Source: Theocolax elegans
Taxonomy: Eukaryota; Arthropoda; Insecta; Hymenoptera; Cerocephalidae
Assembly: GCA_026168455.1 (NCBI GenBank)
Contig: CM047426.1
Span: 58,687,812 to 58,751,811 of the forward strand
Direction: 5' to 3'
Length of the DNA stretch: 64,000 nt
Positions 52,124-63,117 of the stretch are shown in pieces. The number at the start of each line of letters is the position of its first letter. The stretch's first letter is position 1. Both the position numbers and the translations under genes were made by a program. The notes beneath the pieces were generated by a model that saw nothing but the letters and a program-made list of their open reading frames with translations, did not search any database and was not told the DNA's origin.

Positions 52124-54917
52124 ATGTCAAAACGACCAATCCGCTTTGAAGATTACGCAGACGAGTTCAAAAAGCGTTCGACTGCAACATTTATTAAAAA
52201 TAACAACACTAGATTGTGAGAGTTCGATTGCATCGGAGACTTGTGTTAACCACAAAATTCATGTAAGTTTATTTCAATTCACTATTTTCTTTTAAATTTA
52301 ACTTTTAAATATAACTAATGTATGCTAAAAATTTAAAAAATAGAATTATTTTTTCGGAAGTACAGTTTTAATTTTAATTAGAGTTTCGTAGTTTTTGTTT
52401 TACAAAGAAAATATAAATATATTTAATTTTAATCATTGTGTAAACACTAATATGTATCAAGGGTGTTAAAAACAGATTTATTCAACAAATTTTTAAAGTA
52501 TTCTAATTTAAGGTATCTATACAGTTTCAATAAGCAATAATATGAGTAGTTTAATGGTAAGTTAATTATTTTAACAAATATACACACTGATATGTTTTTT
52601 TACTTTCCGGAAAAGCAGGATGAGCTGTATTGCGCTACAGCAAGTACATGCAATAAGACGAACCTCTTTAATTATATGGTTACCGCCGAGACACAAATTG
52701 ATTTGAACAGTGAAAAAGACCATCAACAAGTAGACAGAATCAGTCATGGTAAATATTAACCACATTGTTAATAAAAAGTACCCTCACATTCTCTCTGTCT
52801 TTGTTTCTCTCATTCTTTCTTTTTTCTCTCGATCTAGCTAATCAAATCGTCATATTATGTCGTTAATTTTTTCAAAATATTATTATTTTATATATTGTTA
52901 TTATTTTTATTTTATCATCTATTCATTTATTAATTATTGCTATTATTGCTCACATCTAAATGAATTTGCATTATCTTACATCTATAATGTTTTTAGCATA
53001 TTTTATGCACATTGTGTTATATAGTTCTAAATGTAATTTAGGAGGGTATTACACTTAAAATTGGTTAATTATTGTACTTTTTCAAAGTTATTAGTGATAT
53101 TCTTTATAAATTCTAAGAGATTGGGATTACTTTTTATAACCTTATCCTGGTGCTTCAATGACAGTTCGTGAATTTGTCTTAAGATTGGGAGTTTTAAAAT
53201 CAAAAATCAATCAGCCGGATACTCATACATGTCATACTCTCAAATTATTTTCTATAACAATACCAAAACCAAATAAATGTCCTACAAGCATGTACAAATT
53301 CAAGAAGTACTTAAATGCTATTGATGATAAAATTATAATAAAACACTTTTATTTTCCAGATTGCACTGCACCCACATGTAATACGAATCCGGACGTTAAC
53401 AATGATGAATCTATTGAAGAAGAAGAAGTTTCAGAGAATCTAATTTCATGTGATTGTAAAAAAACTGATAAATATTTTATTGAAATTCCACTGATTCGTC
53501 AACTAGAATCATTGTATAAACGCCCAGGATTTTATAATAAATTAAATAGTAGAATTAAAAACAGAAAAGATGAATGCTTTAACGATATTTACGATGGCTG
53601 TATATATATAAAAAATTTATGGATACAAATAATATACTGTCGAACCAGAATAATATATCTTTTCTGTGGTATATGGAGTTAGAATATTTAAATCTTCCAA
53701 GTTTAATATTTGGGGATTTTTCCTTATTATATTGGAACTGCCTTACGAAGAGCGATATAAGGTAGAAAATATTTTGTTAATTGCTTTATGGTTTGGTGAC
53801 GAAAAACCTGTCCCAAATTTATTTTTGGAACCATTAAGAGATTCATTGAAGATGTTGTATAATGGTGTAGAATTCTTTGTGAAAGACATCAATAAAACAT
53901 TAACAATCAGGGCGATGATTTTGTGCGGTACTGCTGATCTTCCAGCAAAAGCATTGTTTCTGCAGATGAATCAGTACAATGGTAGATTCGGTTGTCAAGA
54001 AACTGGGAGAGATATGGTTTGACGCTAAATTCATGCATGAAAATTTTAATATTTCCAATTTGATTGACATTGTTGATCACAAACTTTGTTCTATCAAACC
54101 TCCCTCTTATGTGGTGCGCCGCCCCAGATCAATAAAGACAGATTTTAATTATTGGAAAGCTTCGGAACATAAAAATTGGTTTTTTTATTACTCTTTGCCG
54201 GTTTTAAATAATATATTACCCGCTATATATATCGATCACTATCAACATCTTGTACTTGCTATTTATATTTTATGTAGAGAAAAAATTACAGAAGAAATGA
54301 TCCGTTTAGCCGAATTATTAATACAAGAATTTTTAAGCAGGTTTGCGTATTTATACGGTCAAAAAAACATGACTTGCAACGTCTACAGTATTCTGCATTT
54401 GCCAGGCGTTGTACGAAGATTAGGTCCACTATGGACAACTTCTTGTTTTCCACTAGAAGATCTGAATGGAAAAATAAAGTCTTTAGTTCACAGCAGTAAT
54501 AAACCGGAGTTACAAATAGTTTTTAATTTAAATATGTTCCTTAAAATACATTCTTTAAGGTATGAATGGCTTAGGCAAGACAGCGATGCCTATTATTTTT
54601 GTGAAAAGCTGTCTTCCCCAACAAAAAAATTAAAATTAACTAAACTTGAAGATTTTATATTCGTCGTCGGTAGCTCATTTAAAGTCAAAGATCCCGACGC
54701 AAGACAGATGTTATTAAATTATAATTCGATAGGATCTAACGTATTTTCTTTTGGAAAATTGTATAAAAATAACTTATTGTATACATCGGAAGAGGTACAA
54801 AAAGATAATCAAACTGAGTCGTATTTTGTTACTTACGTACACAAGAAAAAGGTTGAAAAATTAAAAGTTTCGTACGTGTTACGAGTTGTTTGTGCAAGAA
54901 AATTTGCTCCTGTTTAG
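52124..54917 (+). pseudogene. CACTA/Tnp2-like transposase gene with introns, decayed
   Basis: There are three coding parts. Exon 1 (52124-52262, MSKRPIRFEDYADEF..) shifts frame once before a GTAAGT donor. Exon 2 (52619-52748) is between AAAGCAG and GTAAAT. The long part runs 53158-54917. The last contains KYFIEIPLIRQLESLYKRPG, WGFFLIILELPYEERY, LWFGDEKP, ILCGTADLPAKALFLQMNQYNG, then NWFFYYSLPVL, HLPGVVRRLGPLWTTSCFPLEDLNG and FLKIHSLR, the order found in Tnp2/Transposase_21 plus DUF4218 proteins. Around 53650 a deletion and frameshift remove the WYTDG-type segment that carries the first catalytic Asp, and another frame change with a deletion follows at ~53995. It is not functional. Confidence 0.75.
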
Positions 54918-55202
54918 GAAAAACTTTTGCTTGCATGCAAAATATTAAAACAACAAACCCATTCCATATTAATACTTTTGGAGGTGCATTAACTTATATT
55001 CACAGATGAACGTATACAAGCAATACGATATCAATGATTGATGTACGAAATTTACAATATATATGTGTTCACATGAAATTTGATGATGAAATGTATCTAT
55101 GTGAGCCTGTAAATAGGACAGATTTCGAATAAGTGCGATTTTATACATTACAAAAAAAATTAAAATAATATGCAATTTCGCTCTTGCATAATACTTGCAT
55201 AA

Positions 55203-55374
55203 TGTACACACACCGTTAATTGAAACTTTGAATTTCCGGAAACGCCTATTTATTCGCGCCATCGTCCGTCGCGTGACAACTGAGGTTAGCAGTGCTGTTA
55301 ATACGCGGCGGACGATGGCGCGAATAAATAGGCATTTCCGGAAATTCAAAGATTCAATTAACGGTGTGTGTACA
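55203..55374. mobile_element. Short foldback MITE, 172 bp
   Basis: TGTACACACACCGTTAAT at the left and its mirror at the right, with ~65-base arms almost identical through TTTCCGGAAACGCCTATTTA and CGCGCCATCGTCCG. The loop is only ~35 bases. Confidence 0.85.
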
Positions 55375-55568
55375 TAGGTTTTAATACATGTTTTTCTCTC
55401 TCAATTATATCAATATAAATATCTTGTGTAATGAACAAATAAATAAATAAATAAATAAATGTATATTTAAAAATGTATGTATCTATCTCTCTTTCATTAC
55501 ATTAAAACATTAAAAATGTATTGTTCATATAAAGTCCTAATAAATTAATAATATATCAATAATTTTAA

Positions 55569-55946
55569 TAATTTACAATTATAAATTGTTGAAAAAATGG
55601 GCAATGTATTGCGTATGTTATAAAAATTATATTCTTGAAAACATGGGCACTGTGTTACCAATATATTGGGAACTTTTTAAAACGCAACCAATGTATTGCC
55701 TATGTTTTACACATTATATTTTTGTAAACATGGGCAATGTGTTACCAATATCTTGGGAATTGTACTCAAAACATATATTTTAAGAAACATGGCAATATAT
55801 GGGTGAAACGTTGGATAATGTAGGTTTGCCGTATCTCCGCCCATATATTGGATAGTTGTCTATCCAATGTTTTCCCAATGCATTGATTATATAATTTTCC
55901 AATGTATTGGCAATATGTGGCATAAACTTTCGATTTTTACGCGGGT
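55569..55946. repeat. Dispersed repeat, right copy (inverted partner at 27977-28353)
   Basis: Reverse complement of the left copy, with only scattered substitutions. It ends at CTTTCGATTTTTACGCGGGT. Confidence 0.8.
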
Positions 55947-57585
55947 ACATTAAATATTCTTGTTAAGTGCCCCTCTCAAAACCTTTTTCTTTCAATATAG
56001 AATATTTTGATATGTACAACAAAATCAAATATTTACTTTAGTACTTATAAAAATTATTTAAACCCACTTAAGAATTGATTAGTTTTCTTAAGTATCATTT
56101 TAAAATTTGCATCATATGAGATTAAAGATTTCAATGATTACTTTATTATAAAATAATTTTTCTAATGTGAAAATAATGACTTGAAAAAAATTCTAAAGTT
56201 TTTGTACGATTTATCAAGTTATGCTTATCTTTTTACTATATATTATATTTGTTATGCTTTACTGGGAACAGAAAGTATTATAATATCTTAAGTAAAGCTA
56301 AAAAGCATACACAAACATTTTTCCGTTAACGATATAATCTGTGTGTCTTCTAAATTTTTAGTTATCAATATTCTTAAGACATATCAGATCTGAATTTTCA
56401 TTTAATATTCAGTTCGTGAAACTCTCAAATTATATTTGAGGTACAATTACTGACAGTGATAGTAATTTGGGCCAATATTATTCTTTAAAAATAGTAATGC
56501 ATAGAATATTTTTTTTAAAATATTTTTATACAAAGATCGATGTCTCGAAGTTATAACAAAATCTGAGATCTGGAGACTAACGCTTTTGCTATTTGCTTTC
56601 ACATAAAAATTCAATGTGACATTTAAGAAAATAATAGAATCAGTTCACTTATCATTATTGATTGTTAATCATAAAATATGAAATATATTACATCAAAAGC
56701 AGTTAAGTCTCATCTACAGTTTTCATATTAACATTCATGCACAATATTTTTCACATTGTTATTTTACATAGTATACATCTACTTTAACAAAGGCTTTTGT
56801 ATATTTATTCTTCAGTCACCTCACTGCTCTCATGGTGATAAATGCTACTCTCCAATGAGATGGCAACTTTAGAATTTTGCTCGCGCAGTCAGACATTAAG
56901 GTTACTTAAAATTATTTAATCTTATCTGTATGTCTCTTTTACATGATGTATCCCACAGGGTACCACTTCTCTTAAATTTTAGATGAACAATGTAGTTATC
57001 AACTTCGTAGAATAGATACGACCACCATGCTATTACTGTTTTTTATATTATGATTCTCTTTACAGTTGCTGCTTGTTCCTGAGAAAGCGCAAATATTATT
57101 TGATAACTTATCGGAATATACAGACGCAGATTGTTAGCAGGATTAACAGAATGCAAGTTCTTGCTTTTACATCAATTTTTGAGACTGTGAACACAAAAAA
57201 ATACAATAAGTTTACAAGTAACTAAAAGACATTTATGTATATGTTATTTATGCATAACTTTTTATAACACAAAGTAGTTTTTAATTTGCAAGGATTAAAC
57301 AATAACTAAATATTATTAAAGGATAGTTACATACTAATTTCATGTAACCAATGTAGTACACAGAAACATATAATTAACCTTAAAAAAGTATGAATTTTTT
57401 TTAAGTTTTTATAGTATTATAGATTGAATAAAATTCTGCATAAAATTTTATATCTACAAAAAGCTGTTATGCTAATTAAAACATGATAAAATACATATTT
57501 ATTTTAAAAGGAATAACATTATGAAATTATGATTAACACCTAATTATGTAGCATATGTTTTATTTAATAAAGCATCTAACGTATC
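55947..57585. other. AT-rich spacer, nothing recognised
   Basis: Unique-looking AT-rich DNA with no long frame. It could be intron or intergenic sequence of an unseen gene, given the exon-like frame that follows. Confidence 0.5.
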
Positions 57586-57601
57586 TTGTGTCCCGTGCAA
57601 T

Positions 57602-57783
57602 ATTGCAGGTTTAAGAATCCAACATTAGTACCTGGAGTGTTAATAGGTACGTTGGGTGCATTAATGCAATCTGTGGAATCCGCGGGTGGCAAAGTCTGGC
57701 AGTCAGAAAAAAATGAATGCAAGAGTCTGAATGAAAAATATGTTTACCTGGTCCAACATCGAGCAAAAGAATTTGTTTATTAG
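57602..57783 (+). CDS. Exon-like open frame, product unknown
   Basis: After an acceptor-like CAATATTGCAG, an open frame of ~58 residues runs to a stop: FKNPTLVPGVLIGTLGALMQ, then a polar region with GGKVWQSEKNEC and YVYLVQHRAKEFVY. Codon composition is clearly less AT-rich than the surroundings, and there is no sign of a transposon protein. It resembles the last exon of a small host protein with one short hydrophobic segment. No matching upstream exon was found, so it may be a retained fragment. I do not recognise the family. Confidence 0.4.
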
Positions 57784-58383
57784 ACCAACTTATATATTTT
57801 CAAAATCGTCTTTCATGGATAGAATTTGCATTCTATAGAATCACATTATCCCTAGTGGAAAAAATAAATGTAAAAAACTGTAAAAAATTATGAAATATGG
57901 TTTGAATAATGATTAAAATATTATAAAATTCTGTTAATATTTGTAGAAAAAAGGTCGGATTCGGGACATAAGTAACAGTATATTTTCAATGTTTACAGTC
58001 ATAAACAGCTTTTTACCATACTTTACAGTTATTTTTAGTTCTTTGCAGTAACTTACATCTTATAAAATATTTGTAATAATTTTGTAATAATAATTATTTA
58101 CAGATTGTTACGTCTATTAACAGTTTCTTGCAGTTTCATTCTATATATATATATAGATTTTCAACACTTTTTACAATTTTTTACAGTCGTTCACAAATAT
58201 TGAAAATAACAATTATCCACTTTTAACAGCTGTATATTAGCAGTTGTTTACAGTTATTAACATTTTCATAAAAATCTTTATAGTAAAATAAAAATACAGA
58301 ACTTTACAGCTAAATAATTAATTAAATTAAAATATTAAACAACTATTTATTATATAAACTAAATCTGATTACCCTATTAAAAA

Positions 58384-58880
58384 ATTAGTACAAATTTAGT
58401 ACAAAATCAGCACTAAATTTAGCGCTAAATCAGTACAAAATTGATACGAAATTCGTCCGAAATTAGTACAAAATTCATAGTTCTATAAATAAGCACAAAA
58501 TTCATGCAAATAATATATAGAATTTGTATACAAAATTAGTACAAAATCAGATCAAAATTTGTTCGAAATTTGTACGAATTTTATATCCTGTTAAAAAAAT
58601 TCACGCTGATTCAGTACTGATTTCATATTGTAATCAATATGAGATCATCACTGCATCAATATAAAACCATTACCGAGTCAGAGTAAAATCAGTACTGAAT
58701 CTGCAGTAACTTTTTCCCAAAACGCAGAATTGAATTGGTACAGAATCAGTACAAAATCAGAATTGAAACAGTACAAATCATGTGCTAATATTGTACAAAT
58801 TTCGGACGAATTTCGTATCAATTTTGTACTGATTTAGCGCTAAATTTAGTGCTGATTTTGTACTAAATTTGTACTAATTT
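58384..58880. mobile_element. Foldback element, ~500 bp, built on GTACAAAATCAG words
   Basis: AAATTTAGTACAAAATCAGC, TAGCGCTAAAT and GTCCGAAATT on the left are mirrored on the right (~93-base arms). The interior repeats ATCAGTAC/GTACAAAAT many times. Confidence 0.8.
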
Positions 58881-58900
58881 TTTTAATATTAAAAAAAAAT

Positions 58901-58974
58901 CGATTCCATCGGGAATTGAACCCATGCCCTCATGAGCTAGAATCGACTACCTTATACCACTCAGCCACGGACTC
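58901..58974 (-). tRNA. tRNA-like gene or pseudogene, Ser/Leu-like
   Basis: The minus strand has A box TGGCTGAGTGG and B box GGTTCAATTCC, both near consensus. An acceptor stem GAGTCCG/TGGAATC has six of seven pairs (one wobble), and a T-run follows six bases later. A CTCATGAG hairpin after the anticodon region suggests a type II tRNA. The anticodon arm is irregular, so the isotype is unassigned and it is probably a pseudogene. Confidence 0.45.
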
Positions 58975-59867
58975 TTCTTAGTACTATTGCTTCCTTACGT
59001 CCTTATAAAGTCTAAGTAGAATATATACTTATAAATTTTAAGTGGGTATCCCAAAGGGGAAAGAACTTTTTACAGAAAGCTCCTACATATGTAGAAGATA
59101 CTGCAAATTGTAAATTAAAAAAATTTATTTTATTTTTTTTCTTACATCTTGAAATCGTATATAAATGTATATAAATGGGGTATTCCACGTGAAGTGTACC
59201 GATCAAAATTTTAAAATGCACCAAATTTTGGGTACATATTGCAAATGTTTTTCAGAATACAGAAAAAATTTTTTAGGTATTGGAATTTATTTGCTCAAAA
59301 GTTATTCTAACCTCAAAAAGTGAATTTTTTTCTAGTTTTTTCAACACCAGCTGGGTTTACCGCTATTTAACTGAAAATATATCCACTTTTACTATAGAAC
59401 ATTATATGTAACATTCGTTGCTAATTATGTCTAGAATTTATCCTTCTGGGTTAGAATTTCTAATTATTTACTTAACTCACAAAATGTAAATAATTGTAAA
59501 AAACTCTTAATAACTGGACATAACCGTAAATATTAGTTATTTATATTTAAGTGTTTACTGCCAATTATTTTCCATTTAAAAAAAATGTGAGTAACAGTTA
59601 ATAATTATAAATAACTGAAAAACGTTGTAAATACATTTTTCTTTACATCCATATTTTAATTTCAGAAAATGTAAATAACTGAAAATTACAGTGAGAAACT
59701 ATATAAAAAGTCGTACATAACTGTAAAAAATCTTGTGAAACAGTTATTTATGTCCCAATTCTGATCTTTTTTCTATTATTATTTTACACTTTTTTTTATA
59801 ATTTTTTTACACTTTTTTACATTTTCTATTTCCGCTAGGGATCTTAACAATTAATGTAATACCCCAT

Positions 59868-60613
59868 ACCCCTACTAAAAATTATCACGCGATTATCACG
59901 TGGATATCCACGTAATAATAACGTGAGATTTTCGACCATTTTTCCACGTGATTATCACGTAGACACGGAGTTCATGGGATTCAATTTCACAGAAACTAAA
60001 CTGGCCATTCGGTTTTGACAAAAAAAATCCTTTATTCGCTACGTTATAAATATATGAGGCAAAGTAAAGGCATACAATATGATCAAAGTCGCTTTTACCT
60101 TCCTACATTGCCTCCATATAAGCCTCACACACACGCTAATCTATAGCGGGTAACTGGCAGCCACCTATCCGTCGAAACGGTTTTGAAATATGACTACTGC
60201 ACTTGCTCACGGTGTTACCAGTTACGGCCGATAGGTGGCTGCCAGTTACCCGCTATAGATTAGCGTGCGCGTAGGGCTTATATGGAGGCAAAGTAGGAAG
60301 GTAAAAGCGACTTTGATCATATTGTATGCCTTTACTTTGCCTCATATATTTATAACGTAGCGAATAGAGGATTTTTTTTGTCAAAACCGAATGGCCAGTT
60401 TAGTTTCTGTGAAATTGAATCCCATGAACTCCGTGTCTAAGATTACATTTATAAAAAAACAAAAATTTTCATATATCACGTGATTATCACGTGGATATCT
60501 ACGTAATAATCACGTAGAAAAATAGTCGAATATCTCACGTGATTATCACGTGGATATCCACGTGATAATCACGTAGTTATCCACGTGATGATCACGTGAT
60601 AATTTTTAGGAGG
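59868..60613. mobile_element. Foldback element, ~745 bp, with repeated TCACGTGATAATCACGTG ends
   Basis: The ends CTACTAAAAATTATCACG and the inverse of CGTGATAATTTTTAGGAG match. Both tips carry multiple CACGTGATTATCACGTGGAT palindromes. The inner arms (59955-~60170 and ~60225-60440) are nearly identical through CACGGAGTTCATGGGATTC and CCCGCTATAGATTAGCG. Confidence 0.85.
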
Positions 60614-61035
60614 GACCTCATATATCAAAAACTTATACCTCAATTGATCAAGTATAGCGTGCGTGCGACATGCTACGATGCTAGGCGAGTACTGATGTTA
60701 TTGGTTCTTCTAATTTTGGAGGCTAGAAAAGCACCGTTACTCATGTGCACAACATCCCCGAATTGTAGTGGTGGATGGGGAGGCGGTCTATCCAGTAACG
60801 ATAACCAATATCGGAACAAAATCCCTAGAGGTAAGTTGGGCAGCTGCGGGGGCAACCATAGCGGCACATACAAAAACAAGGAAAGGAGCAGGTAGCTGGT
60901 CATAAGACCGTCAAGACTACAAGGAACAGACACAAGGCGGAGCTGCGGAAGAAGCGCCAGATGGTCCCTGCATCGGTGACAATGACTGAAGCAACGGGTG
61001 CGTCCAAAAGACAACAATCAACTCTACTCTCACTA
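60614..61035 (+). other. Possible coding remnant, basic region
   Basis: From ~60900 a frame without stops reads HKTVKTTRNRHKAELRKKRQ and then LGECHTCGKW into the adjoining foldback. It has higher GC than the flanks. It may be a LINE fragment, but no family was recognised. Confidence 0.3.
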
Positions 61036-61539
61036 GGAGAGTGTCACACCTGCGGGAAATGGATTCTTACGAAACTGTAGAATATGTACTATAAAAATAT
61101 GAATAAAGCCGGAGCTATAGACTCTAACGCTCTATTTTTGGATAGTTACAAGCAAAAAACGTAAAATTTCGTTAAAAATACTTCTAAGTTTGATTGTTTA
61201 TAACTCAAAATTGGCTAAAGATATACATTCGAGCTTAAGTTCAAAAGAAAGCTGAGATCAAGTAGATACATTTCAAAAAAAGAAGCTCAAATATCTAAAT
61301 TTGGTCTGAAGTTATGGGAGGTATAAGAGTTAGATGAAGTTTTGGCTTAAAAAAATCATTAAATTGTAAAGATAAATTTTCGTTAAAATTTCGTCTTATT
61401 CTTATGTCTTCCATAACTTTAGACTAAATTTAGATATTTGAGCTTCTTTTTTTTTAAATATATATACTTAATCTCAGCTTTCGTTTGATCTTAAATTTGA
61501 ACTGTGGCATGAGACTTTTAAGTGCTGAATAAAAAATGA

Positions 61540-61620
61540 ACCAAGCGTCGGGTCCTGAACCCGAGTCTCTTCGGATCCGAAGGCGTTCACGCTAACCACT
61601 GCGCTACGCCCGCACTGGTC
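61540..61620 (-). other. tRNA-like unit inside the foldback
   Basis: The minus strand has A box TAGCGCAGTGGTTAGCG and B box GGTTCAGGACC with a perfect TCGGG/CCCGA T stem, followed by ATTTTTT after the would-be acceptor strand. The anticodon region CTTCGGATCCGAAG is a self-palindrome rather than a normal loop. It is tRNA-derived and probably not functional. Confidence 0.5.
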
Positions 61621-61877
61621 GTAGCGCTTTTTATTGCTCTTATAAGCTACCGATACCGCGCCACCTCGCAGTGTCGGTAATGCTGGCATCTATGACAAGT
61701 GGATTAAATCCACCTTGTCACAGAACGTATATCTTTAGCCAATTCCGAGTTCTAAGCAATTAAACTTAGAAGTATCTTTGGCAAAATTTTACGTTTTTTT
61801 GCTTGTAACTATCGAAAAATAGAGTGCTAGAGTCTGCAGCTCCGGCTTTCTTCATATTTTTATAGTAGAAAGCATAT

Positions 61878-62922
61878 CCTACCCGGTCGAAAAAAAATAA
61901 GTGAAAATTTAACTAAAAAATTTACTTAAAAATTTAGTTAAAAAGGTAGCTATTATCAGTTAAATTTTCAATTATAAGGATTCAAATTTTTCAGAATAAT
62001 ATTTAATTAAAAAATTGATTATTATTAGCTATATTTTTAACTGAATATTTAAGTAAATGTTTTGTTGCCCTTAAAACAAAAATGCAGTTGAAAATTCAGT
62101 TAATTAAATATTTAATTGAAAATGTAACTATTATTAAGTAAATTTTTAATTATATAATTTGGTTATTATTAGCTATATTTTTAACTGAATATTTAACTAA
62201 CTATTTAGTTGCACTGAAAAAAAAATATAGTTAAAAATTTAATTAATACACCGTTTACGAAATTTAATTATTATCACCGGAATATTTAATTAAGTATTAA
62301 ATTGAAGATGCCAACGTTGGTCGGAAATTTCCGCTAATATTTTGTAAATTGCCGCGATGGGTGGAAACCAACGCTGAAACAACGTCTAAGTAACGTTGAA
62401 AAGCAACGAACATTTCCCACGTGGCAACTTTCATAACGTTGGAATATTGCTAAAATAACGTCGCCACAACATTGTCACAACGTTGGCATCTTCAATTTAA
62501 TACTTAATTAAATATTCCGGTGATAATAATTAAATTTCGTAAACGGTGTATTAATTAAATTTTTAACTATATTTTTGTTTTCAGTGCAACTAAATAGTTA
62601 GTTAAATATTCAGTTAAAAATATAGCTAATAATAGCCAAATTATATAATTAAAAATTTACTTAATAATAGTTACATTTTCAATTAAATATTTAATTAACT
62701 GAATTTTCAACTGCATTTTTGTTTTAAGGGCAACAAAACATTTACTTAAATATTCAGTTAAAAATATAGCTAATAATAATCAATTTTTTAATTAAATATT
62801 ATTCTGAAAAATTTGAATCCTTATAATTGAAAATTTAACTGATAATAGCTACCTTTTTAACTAAATTTTTAAGTAAATTTTTTAGTTAAATTTTCACTTA
62901 TTTTTTTTTTGACCGGGTAGAG
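61878..62922. mobile_element. Long near-perfect palindrome, 1.04 kb, TA target duplication
   Basis: CCCGGTCGAAAAAAAATAAG to ~62318 is mirrored in ~62481-62922, with only a handful of differences over ~440-base arms. The centre holds AACGTTGG-rich sequence. TA stands on both sides of CCCGGTC..GACCGGG. The Tc1/mariner-like TA duplication is inferred, and no transposase is present. Confidence 0.85.
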
Positions 62923-62963
62923 TTTGGTCAAGATCCGTTTCCCGCAAGTGTGACACTCTTCTG

Positions 62964-63117
62964 GTCAGAGAGAAGAATAACGAGAGTCATTGGAGACGCT
63001 CCGAAAAGTTACAGCTGGGTGTTGGCTCCCGACATAATGGTGAAGGGGCTCAAGAGGCACAACCACGTTGAAGATGGATACATGAACGGTTGTCGATACT
63101 GTGAGGCAAGCCTCACT
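62964..63117 (+). other. Possible coding remnant to the right of the foldback
   Basis: A frame reads VIGDAPKSYSWVLAPDIMVK, then HNHVEDGYMNGCRYCEASLT and a stop. CRYC with nearby His recalls the Cys-His end motif of R1-type LINE proteins, but the match is too short to name. Confidence 0.3.

Larger units (their letters stand above)
57848..59843. mobile_element. Inverted-repeat element, ~2.0 kb, with other repeats inside
   Basis: The left end ATCCCTAGTGGAAAAAATAA and the right end (inverted) ATCCCTAGCGGAAATAGAAA continue as matching AAATGTAAAAAACTGTAAAA arms of ~48 bases. The interior is AT-rich and non-coding, and hosts the foldback at 58384 and a tRNA-like unit. Confidence 0.6.
61036..62963. 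mobile_element. Large foldback element (GATCCGTT family) with a nested palindrome
   Basis: Ends AGAGTGTCACACCTGCGGGA and the inverse of TTTCCCGCAAGTGTGACACT. The next arms are at 61077-61225 and 61733-61870, and an inner inverted pair lies at ~61243-61330 and ~61400-61495 with TCAAGTAGATAC. The right arm is split by the palindrome at 61878-62922. Confidence 0.75.
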
